Shown here piece after piece: positions 1 through 7,961 of a stretch of 64,000 bases of DNA (the stretch's first letter is position 1; every line of letters begins with the position of its first letter). Where the stretch lies: the NCBI GenBank assembly GCA_027459485.1, contig DAIDIG010000009.1:1-64000 (forward strand), given 5' to 3'. The notes under the pieces are model-generated. The model searched no databases. It had not been told where the DNA came from and saw only the letters and a list, made by a program, of their open reading frames with translations. A program made the translations under genes and the position numbers. This stretch comes from Bdellovibrionales bacterium. GTDB taxonomy: Bacteria > Bdellovibrionota > Bdellovibrionia > Bdellovibrionales > UBA1609.

Positions 1-591
1 GGCAATACTCAACTGATGTCTATGCAAATGTTTTTATCTAAGTACAATTCGTCTGGCGCGTTACAGTGGACTCGTCAGATGGGAACCTTCCCTCAAATTG
101 TCGAAGGTGAAAGCGTTGCGACGGCGCCGGACGACAGTGTGTATGTTGTCGGTAAAACCGCTCTCGGTTTTGACGGTCATTCATCCATCGGACTGGGAGA
201 TATGTTCATTGTGAAATTCGACAGTTTGGGAAACAAACAATGGAGCCAAGAGCTCGGCGCAGCCAATGCCTATACGTCGGCCGATTCTGCGGTGACTGAC
301 CAAAATGGTCGGCTGTATGTCGGTGGCATTACCACCGGTGGCATAAATGGCAATGTTCTTAACGGAAGCGAAGATGTGTTTGTGGCTCAGTACGATTCAG
401 CGGGCAACAATATTTGGGTCAGACAGGATGGAATTTATTCTGCGAGTACGGATGGCTTTGGTGTGGGGGTTGACTCGACTCAAGATGTCTTTGTTGTCGG
501 AAACACGAATGGAAACTTGAATGGTTCACCGCTCACCGGGATCAAGGATCTTTTCATATTGAAATACAACGCAATTGGCACGCGTCAGTAA
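1..591 (+). CDS. SBBP-repeat beta-propeller protein, 3' part
   Basis: The frame is open to the left edge, so the start lies outside the window; an internal ATG at 16 is not the real start. The protein shows repeated units of about 50-60 residues with a core such as DMFIVKFDSLGNKQWSQELG, followed by a stretch of the type DDSVYVVGKT. This is the seven-bladed-propeller-like SBBP repeat pattern common in exported proteins of Bdellovibrio-like bacteria. About three and a half repeats are visible. Its exact role is unknown; extracellular or outer-membrane binding is a guess. A separate SBBP lipoprotein lies at 40218-41720, but the repeats differ in sequence. Confidence 0.8.
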   Translation, partial: GNTQLMSMQMFLSKYNSSGALQWTRQMGTFPQIVEGESVATAPDDSVYVVGKTALGFDGHSSIGLGDMFIVKFDSLGNKQWSQELGAANAYTSADSAVTDQNGRLYVGGITTGGINGNVLNGSEDVFVAQYDSAGNNIWVRQDGIYSASTDGFGVGVDSTQDVFVVGNTNGNLNGSPLTGIKDLFILKYNAIGTRQ

Positions 592-901
592 AAAACTGGA
601 GGTCTTCACGGTTGATGGTGATAGCCGACGGCCGTAATTCAATCGACTCCTGGCTCGCCTCGACTATTGTCGTATAGTCTCGCGACCAGGCCTAAACACC
701 TAATTTCGCGCGCCTTTTTTGCCGATGACAAATAGATGATTAGTGTCCGCCCAATTTCAGACAAACGCGACGTCGGGGTTATTACCGAAAACAAAAATTC
801 GGATGGAGTCGTTTATGCTTTTGTGTTTCGCTTCATTTGTGCAATCTTTTTCGTTGTCGTAGTAACAATATAGTTGCGATGATTTTTTTGGTAAATGGCG
901 T
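592..901. other. gene-free stretch
   Basis: No convincing reading frame. It holds a degenerate copy of the tRNA-Thr 3' end (623-651) overlapping an imperfect stem-loop at 649-690: CCTGG pairs with CCAGG, then TCGC with GCGA, then GACTAT with ATAGTC around a six-base loop. A T-run lies at 714-720, too far from the stem for a standard intrinsic terminator, though the stem sits downstream of the SBBP gene. Nothing else is seen. Confidence 0.5.
623..651 (-). repeat. degenerate tRNA-Thr 3'-end copy (possible att scar)
   Basis: Bases 623-634 (AGCCGACGGCCG) match bases 2516-2527, the 3' acceptor/T-arm part of the tRNA-Thr gene, in the same orientation, and about half of the next 17 positions also match. 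Tyrosine integrases commonly duplicate tRNA 3' ends when elements insert, so this could be the far end of an old insertion covering the IS remnant and the MazG-like gene. The CCA end is not conserved here and no integrase gene is nearby, so chance remains possible. Confidence 0.4.
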
Positions 902-1270
902 GTGAATTCGGTGCTCGAAAGTAGCTCTGGCGCCCAAACCGATCCGGGCGAAGGTCAGTCATGGCACAACAGAATTTTAGCGATGTCAAAAAAGTCCATT
1001 CGATTTATTAAAGAGACTTGTAGCGATCCTAAATGTTTAGAAAAATTAGTTAGCTTGAGCGATTTTTTTGATAAGTACACCGGCAGCGCTCCGGAGGATT
1101 TTGGTATTAAAGATGCAGCGGCGGCGAAGTATAAGGCTTGTGAAATTGAATGTACAAAAGGTAATTTGGGCCCAGCGGCAGCGGGAAATTCACGACTCAT
1201 CTTGTTGTCAAAAGATAAATTGGGAATGACCTACTACGATGGTTTCTTTTTAGAATTGCAGAAAAACTGA
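902..1270 (+). CDS. hypothetical protein, 122 aa
   Basis: An unrecognised small protein read from a GTG at 902; an in-frame ATG at 983 is an alternative start and neither has a strong ribosome-binding site. It contains two paired cysteines (CSDPKC and CEIEC), spaced like a small disulfide or metal site, and no signal peptide or membrane segment. It sits just left of the IS3 remnant and may itself be a remnant of a longer gene, since the N-terminus is poorly defined. Function unknown. Confidence 0.45.
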   Translation: MNSVLESSSGAQTDPGEGQSWHNRILAMSKKSIRFIKETCSDPKCLEKLVSLSDFFDKYTGSAPEDFGIKDAAAAKYKACEIECTKGNLGPAAAGNSRLILLSKDKLGMTYYDGFFLELQKN

Positions 1271-1322
1271 GGCGGGTTAGTCATCATGGCCCGGAGTCGG
1301 TTGGCCAAAACTTTGGCGTGCA

Positions 1323-1928
1323 TGACCCTACCTGAAAATTTTGGGCCACTTGTAGCTTGAGCCTTACCGTGTAGTTCGTGTGCCATTTGAGAAGGCCAAA
1401 AGGCCAAACTAAATTTGGTCATTTGATTTTGTTCATGACTATATCGAGACCGAGCGACGATTAAAGTGTTTAACAATCGTTGACGACTGTTCAAAGCGAA
1501 GCCCTGGTTTGCTTGCCGATTATTCGATCACCTCGCGAGACATGATTAATTTCTTCGGGGATCTGCCAAAATTACCCCGAAGACTTCGGTGCGACAACGG
1601 ACCAGAAATGAGTTCGAGAGATTTTATGGACTGGGCAAGACGAAAAAATATTGAGATAGAATACATAGAGCCAGGTAAACCGATTCAGAATGCATACATT
1701 GAATCGTTTAATTCTCGATTCAGAGACGAATGCTTGAATGAAGAGATGTTTTTACATTTAGAGGACGCGAGAACGAAAATTGAGCGTTGGAGAAAGCTGT
1801 ACAACGAAGAACGACCACGCGGCTCTCTGGGAATGAAAACGCCACAGCAGTTTGAGGACGAGTTTAAGAATGAAATTTGACACTGGACGGCTCAAAATGA
1901 AAGCGGACGAAAAATCCAGGTAGGGTCA
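1323..1928 (+). mobile_element. internally deleted IS3-family element
   Basis: The sequence TGACCCTACCTG at 1323-1334 is repeated as an exact inverted copy at 1917-1928, giving TG...CA ends as usual for IS3-family elements. Only 606 bp lie between the outer ends, against roughly 1.2-1.5 kb for a complete element. The missing part is orfA and the front of orfB. No clear short direct repeat flanks the ends, so the target duplication is lost or diverged. Confidence 0.8.
1356..1880 (+). pseudogene. IS3-type transposase (OrfB) fragment with in-frame stop
   Basis: The frame encodes the rve integrase core of an IS3 OrfB transposase: an IWSFDFVHDYIE block, then CLTIVDDCS, RCDNGPE and NAYIESFNSRFRDECLN, ending KTPQQFEDEFKNEI. 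The D, D and E catalytic residues of the DDE triad are all visible. A TAA at 1410-1412 stands where related transposases have a glutamine codon (RPN-Q-IWSFDF), so a point mutation has split the frame; a second stop lies at 1353. The N-terminal HTH part and OrfA are missing. Without help in trans the element cannot transpose. Confidence 0.85.
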
Positions 1929-2054
1929 GACACGGTTAGATTCTCATTTGGTGATTTCAACAACGAGGATGAGATTGAATTTCTGTTAAAAAGCATTAAA
2001 GAGATAATCAGTACACGTAAAATGTATAAGTATGCCTGATTTAAGGGACAAAAT

Positions 2055-2342
2055 ATGCAAAAACTAGTTCGCGATAAGATCCCAGAGATCGCAAAGAACA
2101 GATCATTTAGGACAGCCAAACTTGAGGAGATGCCAGCACTAATTGCTGCAAAGCTTGTAGAAGAAGCATTGGAGTTTCAAGAATCTGGTAAACTTGAAGA
2201 ACTCGCGGACTTGTATGACGTCATGCTTGCAATTATCAAATTACGGGCTTGGTCGATTGAAGATGTTGTAGCCGCAAGTCAAAGGAAGGCACTCGAACGC
2301 GGCTCATTCGAAAAGAGAATCGTTTTGCTCGATATCCCGTAG
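2055..2342 (+). CDS. MazG-like nucleotide pyrophosphohydrolase, small
   Basis: The 95-residue protein begins with KLVRDKIPEI and continues with EEALEF and ELADLYDVMLAI, the helical metal-binding pattern of the small phosphoribosyl-ATP-pyrophosphohydrolase-like/MazG group (the COG4997 type). Such proteins cleave the alpha-beta bond of nucleoside triphosphates; the acidic residues in EE..EF and E..D would hold magnesium. It is a stand-alone gene; substrate and role (house-cleaning or regulation) cannot be told from sequence. It lies between the IS3 remnant and a set of palindromes, possibly in an old insertion next to tRNA-Thr. Confidence 0.8.
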   Translation: MQKLVRDKIPEIAKNRSFRTAKLEEMPALIAAKLVEEALEFQESGKLEELADLYDVMLAIIKLRAWSIEDVVAASQRKALERGSFEKRIVLLDIP

Positions 2343-2386
2343 CGGACCTTAATTTCGACTTTGTAACACTCTCCGTTCCACTTTTG

Positions 2387-2437
2387 GTTTCAGATTTGAA
2401 ACGGGTTTGTTTCAAGTTTGAAACGTCGCATGTTTCA
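2387..2437. repeat. array of GTTTCA-N4-TGAAAC palindromes
   Basis: Two 16-bp dyads, GTTTCA-N4-TGAAAC, lie at 2387-2402 and 2409-2424, starts 22 bp apart. A third GTTTCA half-site begins at 2432, 23 bp further on. Spacing by about two helical turns is typical of operators for cooperative DNA-binding dimers, but the site lies between the convergent ends of the MazG-like gene and tRNA-Thr. It could equally be a small stem-loop cluster (6-bp stem, four-base loop). A related GTTTCATTGAAAC lies near 28096. Confidence 0.6.
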
Positions 2438-2512
2438 AAATAAACTCTCACAGAGTTGTGCGTAGGTCGGAGCCAACTTCATGAAATCAAAAATGATTTG
2501 CGCGCGCGAAAC

Positions 2513-2588
<76 letters not shown>

Positions 2589-2754
2589 GCGCTGGAGCGC
2601 TCAATCTTGTAATAAGCTAAAGAACCAAAAATCTTGAAAAATATCAATGTTATTGTAGCGGGCGGTGCGTGTGGCGCCGCTGGCCGAATCCTGCGCAGAG
2701 CCCGCTCGCCGAGGACCAAGCCTCGGCACATGGGCGCGCCAGGTGCGGGGCCAA

Positions 2755-3123
2755 TCAGTGCCCGGCCCCTGCAAATGGCTCGAGGTAAATCTGTTCAACC
2801 ACAAGACTCGTGTCGTGTTGCGGGATGCCCTCGGCACAAACGGGCTTGCCGGCGGCTGTTGCGGTCATTTGATCCATAGATAGCAGCACATTGGATGTCG
2901 CCGGTACGAGGATGGTTTCACGGACGCCATCATCGATGAAAAAACGAAGCGACTCGTAGCGCGGGCAAATCTGATTAGGTGGGCAAACCGGCCGTACGGC
3001 GCGCGCACTCAATATCCCGCAAACAATGGTGCTAGCCGCGAGCGGTGAAGTCGGCGAAGACGTAGCCAAAGCCGCCGTATTCAGAGCGGAAAAACCAACA
3101 AGCAAAATGCCGATATATTTCAT
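2755..3123 (-). CDS. small secreted protein, hypothetical
   Basis: The start at 3123 is chosen because an AGGGGG ribosome-binding site lies six bases upstream; an in-frame ATG at 3129 directly abuts that site. The product of about 122 residues has a typical signal peptide (MKYIGILLVGFSALNTAALA) and then a cysteine-containing mature part with CPPNQICPRYES, suggesting disulfides in the periplasm or outside. No known domain is recognised. It is transcribed alone, with tRNA-Thr behind it on the same strand. Confidence 0.6.
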   Translation of the reverse strand: MKYIGILLVGFSALNTAALATSSPTSPLAASTIVCGILSARAVRPVCPPNQICPRYESLRFFIDDGVRETILVPATSNVLLSMDQMTATAAGKPVCAEGIPQHDTSLVVEQIYLEPFAGAGH

Positions 3124-3199
3124 GATCATCCCCCTAGCGTTGCACGACTCTTAGTCGGCTCGCCTTCGGGAGTCAACTTGAGACAAATTGCGGTGTCGG

Positions 3200-4117
3200 T
3201 TAGTTTACAGAAGTCTTTGGCGAGTTCAATCGCGCGAGCTTCGGCTGCGCTGAATTGGCACCATGGGTGATGAGAAACCAATCAAGAGCCAGCACTGAGG
3301 CGCGTACCGCCGCTTTCATCTGCTGCTGTTTAAATTGCGAATAAATGGCCTGCGCGTGAGGCACGGTGTACGTCACGCCGCCAACGGTGAATGTATCTTG
3401 CCCAAAATGATTGCCAAGTACGCCGTACTGGCCGAAATCGTTGTTCGTTGATTGTTGCCAAAACGCCGTGCCTGAAAGTATTTCTGGCTCACCGTTTCGA
3501 AGAATTTTCACATTGAGCGCGGCGACTTGAGAAAGCGTCTTTTTGGCGACGCTGACGAGTAGAGAATTCAGATCTGGCTCGACATGCGCTTTTTTCAATT
3601 CGTCACACGTGAGCCCCGACGAAATGTCGCCATTAAACGCGTACACTTCAAAGCCATCATGCAGCCAATGCTCGACCGGCACGACGTGGGCGGGCACGGT
3701 CATATCCTGCAGATGGTGTATTGCATGACCAAGATGCGCGTAGACCAAAAACCCGTCGAAATTGCCGGCGGCCCCGTCTTTGCGAAGTGCGCTTTCTAAA
3801 CGCGAAATTCGAACCGACGAATCGTATCGCCACATATTGAGATGCTTGAACGGATTAAAAAAATGCGAGTACAGAAAATCTTTGCGAAACAGGTTCGTGT
3901 CCTCGTCGAGATCCGATGCCCACAAAATGTACGATTGCGCATGATCGATGAGCCCCGGATAGCAGCGATTGATTTCAGCGACCGATTCGAGAGCAATTCG
4001 TTTGTGATCGTCGAGATGATAAGCCAAGGCCGACATCGGCCACCAAAGACCCGAAGCCAGTGCCAGCACCAAAAGAAGCGCAGGCTGAGTGATTTTGGAT
4101 GAGCGTTCCCCCGACAT
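3200..4117 (-). CDS. zinc-dependent phospholipase C / S1-P1 nuclease-like secreted protein
   Basis: The 305-residue protein has an N-terminal signal peptide ending near ALAYH, and many histidines follow. The key segment, about residues 130-157, reads LGHAIHHLQDMTVPAH and then EHWLHDGFE. This matches the G-x-x-x-H-x-x-x-D-x-x-x-P-x-H zinc-binding signature of the phospholipase C/P1-nuclease fold (His131, His135, Asp138, His144, Glu157). An early His34 (YHLDDHKRI) fits the N-terminal zinc ligand of the mature enzyme. It is probably exported and may cut phospholipids, useful for predation or nutrient capture, but the substrate is not proven. An AGGGG site lies directly against the chosen ATG. 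Confidence 0.65.
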   Translation of the reverse strand: MSGERSSKITQPALLLVLALASGLWWPMSALAYHLDDHKRIALESVAEINRCYPGLIDHAQSYILWASDLDEDTNLFRKDFLYSHFFNPFKHLNMWRYDSSVRISRLESALRKDGAAGNFDGFLVYAHLGHAIHHLQDMTVPAHVVPVEHWLHDGFEVYAFNGDISSGLTCDELKKAHVEPDLNSLLVSVAKKTLSQVAALNVKILRNGEPEILSGTAFWQQSTNNDFGQYGVLGNHFGQDTFTVGGVTYTVPHAQAIYSQFKQQQMKAAVRASVLALDWFLITHGANSAQPKLARLNSPKTSVN

Positions 4118-4225
4118 TCCCCTTACCCCAGGGCTACAAAACCAGAAAGCGGCGCCGATATCAAGCTGTTGGGACGGTGAGCAACAAGCTTGTCATCGAT
4201 TTAAACACTGTTCAAAATCCAACTC

Positions 4226-5194
4226 ATGAAAGCCATCGTCTCAACTGTTGAAAATGACCGGATTGTCAGTGAGCTGACCGAAATGAAGGAGCCGAGCCTC
4301 AAAGCCGGCGAAGTCAAAATCAAAGTCGAATACTCGAGTATCAACTACAAGGATGCGCTCGGCGTGACGGGTGTCGGCCGAATTTTTAAAAAATTCCCGA
4401 TCGTGGGTGGCATCGACGCGGCCGGAGTTGTCACGATGTCTCATTCGAAAAATTTTAAAGTCGGCGATCCGGTGCTCGTGACCGGATGCGGATTGGGCGA
4501 AACGCACGACGGTGGATATGAAGAATTTGTGGCCGAATCTGAAAACAATGTCGTGCCTCGTACGGGCTTGACCTCACGGCAAGCAATGACCTATGGGACC
4601 GCCGGCTTTACCGCGGCACTTGCGCTCGCGCGTATGCAGCAAAACGGCCAAACGCCCGATAAAGGCCCGATTCTTGTGACCGGCGCTTCGGGCGGAGTGG
4701 GCCAGTTTGCGATTCAACTGTTTTCACGTGCCGGCTTTGAAGTTCACGCGCTCACCGGCAAATCGGATTTGCGCGCGCGCCTCGAAAAGTTGGGGGCGAA
4801 AAAAATTTTTCTTTCGGATGAATTTCCGTTGAAATCGCGACCCCTCGAAGCTGTGCAATACGGGGGCGCCGTTGACAATTTAGGTGGCGAGACGCTGGCG
4901 TCCATCGTTGCGCGCGTTCAACTGTGGGGCAATGTCGCCTGTATCGGCCTGGCCGAGAGCACTGACCTTCATACGACCGTCATGCCGATGATTTTACGGG
5001 GCGTGAGTCTGCTCGGTATTTCGTCGAACAATTGCCCTTACGAATTGCGAGCGAAGTTATGGCAAAAACTCGCGACCCAGACCGAAGGCCTGGATGAATT
5101 TGTGAGCCAAGACGTTGGTCTTGACGACGTGCTCGCTGTTTCACAACAGATGCTTTCGCGTAAAACTCATGGTCGAGTTTTAGTAAAATTATGA
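4226..5194 (+). CDS. acuI: acrylyl-CoA reductase (NADPH), YhdH/AcuI family
   Basis: Medium-chain dehydrogenase/reductase of 322 residues, the usual length of the YhdH/AcuI family. It starts MKAIVSTVEND and contains YSSINYKDALG..G, the GIDAAGVV segment and the NADPH-binding loop LVTGASGGVGQFAIQLF. The C-terminal LLGISSNNCP...LW segment is characteristic. No zinc-binding cysteine set is present, as expected for this quinone-oxidoreductase-like group. The enzyme reduces acryloyl-CoA to propionyl-CoA, removing a toxic intermediate in the cytoplasm. It is a single gene transcribed away from the phospholipase-like gene. Confidence 0.9.
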   Translation: MKAIVSTVENDRIVSELTEMKEPSLKAGEVKIKVEYSSINYKDALGVTGVGRIFKKFPIVGGIDAAGVVTMSHSKNFKVGDPVLVTGCGLGETHDGGYEEFVAESENNVVPRTGLTSRQAMTYGTAGFTAALALARMQQNGQTPDKGPILVTGASGGVGQFAIQLFSRAGFEVHALTGKSDLRARLEKLGAKKIFLSDEFPLKSRPLEAVQYGGAVDNLGGETLASIVARVQLWGNVACIGLAESTDLHTTVMPMILRGVSLLGISSNNCPYELRAKLWQKLATQTEGLDEFVSQDVGLDDVLAVSQQMLSRKTHGRVLVKL

Positions 5195-5262
5195 GGAAGA
5201 AATAGACACGCGCGTGTCGCCGGCCAAACCATCCAGACTAAAGTTTTTGGCCTAAAGTTATA

Positions 5263-5331
5263 CCCCCAAAGGTCCGAACTGCTTTTATGACAAAAGTCGT
5301 ACGTGGGTTTGTACGACAGACGTCTGGGGGG
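5263..5331 (+). promoter_or_regulatory. structured leader covering the ribosome-binding site
   Basis: A perfect 7-bp stem GTCGTAC (5296-5302) / GTACGAC (5311-5317) with an eight-base loop lies just upstream of the lipoprotein gene. Further out, CCCCCA (5263-5268) can pair with TGGGGG (5325-5330), which is the ribosome-binding site itself. Pairing would hide it, so translation may be controlled by leader folding. This is inferred from base pairing only. Confidence 0.4.
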
Positions 5332-5335
5332 ATTT

Positions 5336-6355
5336 ATGAAGACTAAAGTAAGCGCGATGTTCGGGATCGTGGTGATGGCCGGGCTCGTGGGTTGCGGTGG
5401 CAACACATTCAAATCGATTTCGCCAACGGCGGAACAAGCGGTCACTCCGCCTGTGGTGGCGTCGTCCGTCCCCGCATGCATCGTCAATGATGCCGACTAT
5501 ATATTAAATGAGCAAATGGTCGACTTTGAAATCACCGATCAAAACAATGTCACATTTGGCATTAGTTTTCTGAGCGGTTTACTCAATGCGTTTGGCCTCA
5601 GTATCAATACAAAAAGCGGTCAAATGACCATGTATCTGCATATTGCAAGTTCGCTGACGCCGGCGACGTCGATTGCTGATTCGCAGGGGCAGGCGACAAT
5701 GAACAGCAACAATTTCAGCTTTAATTTAGGGATCTGGCAAATCGGCATAAACGACAGTTATTTCTACCAAACGCCGCTTAGCACGCTCACTGCCAACACG
5801 CTTAAAAACGGCCTCGGCAATTTGCGAAGCGCATTCAATGGTAAAAACCCGGGCTGGTCGAGTCGTGTGGTGTACGAGGATCAAGGTAAGGGACAATACG
5901 TCATCCCCGCCGGTCAGATTGCCGGCGTTCGGGTAAACGATGAATTCGCGTTTTACAACGAGAACTATGTTTGGCAGGGAGCACCGTGCGCGAGCCCGCT
6001 TGTCGCAGCTGTGCGAACGACAACTTTGCCGATCGCAACTGCAGTGGCTGTACAAGTGGATTCAAACTCGACTGTCTTACAAATTGAGTCACTAAACAGT
6101 GACGCATCGATCATGATGGGGGCCGAGGTTGTACCGTCGAATCTACCGCTTGCGGCGGGCGAAACATCGCGCACACTCGCCAGCTCTGTTAAGATCGGTA
6201 GTATTACGAGCGCGGATATCCCGGTTACTGGCGGGACGTCTGTAAGTCTTTCGACGTTTCTCAATGAGCAGACGCAAACATTTTTGAGCTCATACTCGTG
6301 GTATCCAGTTGGCAACCAGAGCCAAACGTCTACGCCAACTAATGGCGCAAATTGA
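5336..6355 (+). CDS. lipoprotein, hypothetical
   Basis: The start at 5336 follows a GGGGGGA ribosome-binding site by four bases and gives MKTKVSAMFG with lipobox LVGC (Cys20). The upstream GTG of the longer frame would spoil the signal peptide. The mature protein of about 320 residues is rich in Ser, Thr, Asn and Gln, with no membrane segment and no recognised domain. It is likely anchored in the outer membrane facing the periplasm or the outside. It is a single gene with a structured leader. Confidence 0.75.
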   Translation: MKTKVSAMFGIVVMAGLVGCGGNTFKSISPTAEQAVTPPVVASSVPACIVNDADYILNEQMVDFEITDQNNVTFGISFLSGLLNAFGLSINTKSGQMTMYLHIASSLTPATSIADSQGQATMNSNNFSFNLGIWQIGINDSYFYQTPLSTLTANTLKNGLGNLRSAFNGKNPGWSSRVVYEDQGKGQYVIPAGQIAGVRVNDEFAFYNENYVWQGAPCASPLVAAVRTTTLPIATAVAVQVDSNSTVLQIESLNSDASIMMGAEVVPSNLPLAAGETSRTLASSVKIGSITSADIPVTGGTSVSLSTFLNEQTQTFLSSYSWYPVGNQSQTSTPTNGAN

Positions 6356-6381
6356 AAAGTTGCATCGATTAGCTTAATAAT

Positions 6382-6407
6382 GGAGTTCTCAAGAAAAGGG
6401 GAACTCC
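6382..6407 (+). promoter_or_regulatory. hairpin enclosing the ribosome-binding site
   Basis: GGAGTTC (6382-6388) pairs perfectly with GAACTCC (6401-6407). The loop carries the purine-rich AAAAGG site and the ATG begins at 6408, immediately after the stem. Ribosome access is therefore likely to depend on this stem. A role in regulation (temperature, protein or coupling) is inferred. Confidence 0.5.
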
Positions 6408-7067
6408 ATGACTGACAAATCCATTGCCGAAAAAGAAATCATTCAAGCACTGAACTGGCGGTACGCAACGAAGGTATTCGATACCAGCAAGAAAATTGCT
6501 GAGAAGGACTGGAAAACGCTCGAAAATGCTCTGCAGCTGGCGCCGTCGTCATACGGTTTGCAACCCTGGCGTTTTATCGTCGTGCAAAATTCCGAACTTC
6601 GAAAAAAATTGCGTGCGGTCGCGTGGAACCAATCACAAATTACCGATGCGTCTCACCTCGTCGTGTTCGCGACTCGTGAAAAAATCGACGAAGCATTTGT
6701 CCAATCGTACATAGATAAAATCGCTGAGATTCGCGGAGTGCCGAAAGATTCTCTCGACGGTTTCAAAGGCGCCATGGTCGGCGATGTGGTGAACGGCCCG
6801 CGCGCAAGCAGCGCCAAAACATGGACGCAACGGCAAGCTTACATCGCCATCGGCTTTTTGCTTGAGACGGCCGCTCTCTTGCATATCGATGCGTGCCCGA
6901 TGGAAGGGTTCAGTGCCGCCGAATTTGACAAACTGCTAAAGCTTGAGGGGACCGGTTGGGGGAGCGTCGCTGTGGTGACACTCGGTTACCGTTCTGAAAA
7001 AGATCAACTTGCCAAGGCGAAAAAAGTACGATTTGAAAAGTCGCAAATTATTCAAGTGATTGATTAA
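6408..7067 (+). CDS. NAD(P)H-dependent nitroreductase family oxidoreductase
   Basis: The 219-residue protein has the nitroreductase fold pattern: N-terminal AL.WRYATKVFD with the FMN-phosphate-binding arginine, then LQLAPSSYGLQPWRFIVVQ, the WTQRQAYIAIGFLLETAA helix and the glycine-rich DACPMEGF and GTGWGSVAVVTLGYR segments. It matches the NfsB-type/dihydropteridine-reductase-like group in length and motif order. It would use FMN to reduce nitro-aromatics or quinones in the cytoplasm; the physiological substrate is unknown. A hairpin sits directly in front of the start codon. Confidence 0.88.
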   Translation: MTDKSIAEKEIIQALNWRYATKVFDTSKKIAEKDWKTLENALQLAPSSYGLQPWRFIVVQNSELRKKLRAVAWNQSQITDASHLVVFATREKIDEAFVQSYIDKIAEIRGVPKDSLDGFKGAMVGDVVNGPRASSAKTWTQRQAYIAIGFLLETAALLHIDACPMEGFSAAEFDKLLKLEGTGWGSVAVVTLGYRSEKDQLAKAKKVRFEKSQIIQVID

Positions 7068-7097
7068 TCAGCGACCCGTGCGTTCGTCGCGTGTTTG

Positions 7098-7835
7098 TTA
7101 CAATAAATGTTGGTCTAACCAGGCGAGCGTCTTCGGCCAAACTTCTTTAGCCGAAGGCGCGTGATAAGCGGGGCGGTCTTCGCAAAAAAACGCATGACCG
7201 GCATCGGAGTATACCCAAACTTCAAACTTTTTACTGAGCGCTTTCAAGCGTGCGGTGACGGCATCGCGATCTTCTTTCGGGATGCTTTGATCTTTTTCGC
7301 CATACACCAAAAGCAAAGGGCAGCGTAGATTGACGAAGTCTTCGACAATCGGAGTGAAGCCGATGTTGGGGCGCACGTGAACCATCCCGCCGCCGTAGTA
7401 CGATACCGCTGCTTTGAGCGGCAAATGGCAAGCGCTTAAGGCCGCGGCAAAGCCTCCCATGCAATAGCCGATTGCGCCGATACTTGAGCCGTCGACGAGC
7501 GGATGCTCGACCAGCAATTGATGCGCGGCTGTCGCATCGTCTAAAATTTGCGAGTTGGTCACCGTCGAAAGGGTCGGCATGACTTTCTTCAAATCGTCGT
7601 AGCTGATTTCAAAATGATCGCCGTGGCGATGAAACAATTCAGGTGCCGCGGCAATGTAACCTTGTTGTGCAAATCGCGCGCAGATGCGTTGGATATGGCC
7701 GTTTACTCCAAACGCTTCTTGAAAAACAAGGATGGCTTTGTGCGCCGCTTTTTGGCCTGAATCGGGTGCGGCGATGAAAACGGACATTGGGCCATCGCCG
7801 GTTTTAGCTGTGGCCCAGGTTTCTTGTATTTTCAT
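7098..7835 (-). CDS. dienelactone hydrolase family protein
   Basis: The start is set at the ATG at 7835 (MKIQETW), since upstream residues do not fit the family. The alpha/beta hydrolase shows nucleophile elbow GYCMGG (Cys125), an upstream FQEAFG with the conserved glutamate (Glu40), LLVYGEKDQSIP with the likely Asp, and SDAGHAFFCEDRPAY with the catalytic His. Cys-Asp-His with a helper Glu is the classic dienelactone hydrolase arrangement. Members open cyclic ester lactones of chloroaromatic breakdown, but many act on other esters; no pathway genes are nearby. The gene converges with the nitroreductase. Confidence 0.85.
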   Translation of the reverse strand: MKIQETWATAKTGDGPMSVFIAAPDSGQKAAHKAILVFQEAFGVNGHIQRICARFAQQGYIAAAPELFHRHGDHFEISYDDLKKVMPTLSTVTNSQILDDATAAHQLLVEHPLVDGSSIGAIGYCMGGFAAALSACHLPLKAAVSYYGGGMVHVRPNIGFTPIVEDFVNLRCPLLLVYGEKDQSIPKEDRDAVTARLKALSKKFEVWVYSDAGHAFFCEDRPAYHAPSAKEVWPKTLAWLDQHLL

Positions 7836-7961
7836 AATGCAGTATCCTAGGACCACGTCCCATAAAGTCAATTCGTCTATTGTCTTTTAAACTTACGTCG
7901 TTACTATATTGTAAATACACAAAATTTTAAGCTCGCAGTTTGAGCTTAGGAAGGACAATTT

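Noticed and set aside
649-720. Rho-independent terminator after the first SBBP gene
   Set aside because: The stem is imperfect and the T-run lies more than 20 bases beyond it.
1318-1933. Target-site duplication of the IS3 remnant
   Set aside because: Flanking triplets differ (GCA versus GAC); none can be claimed.
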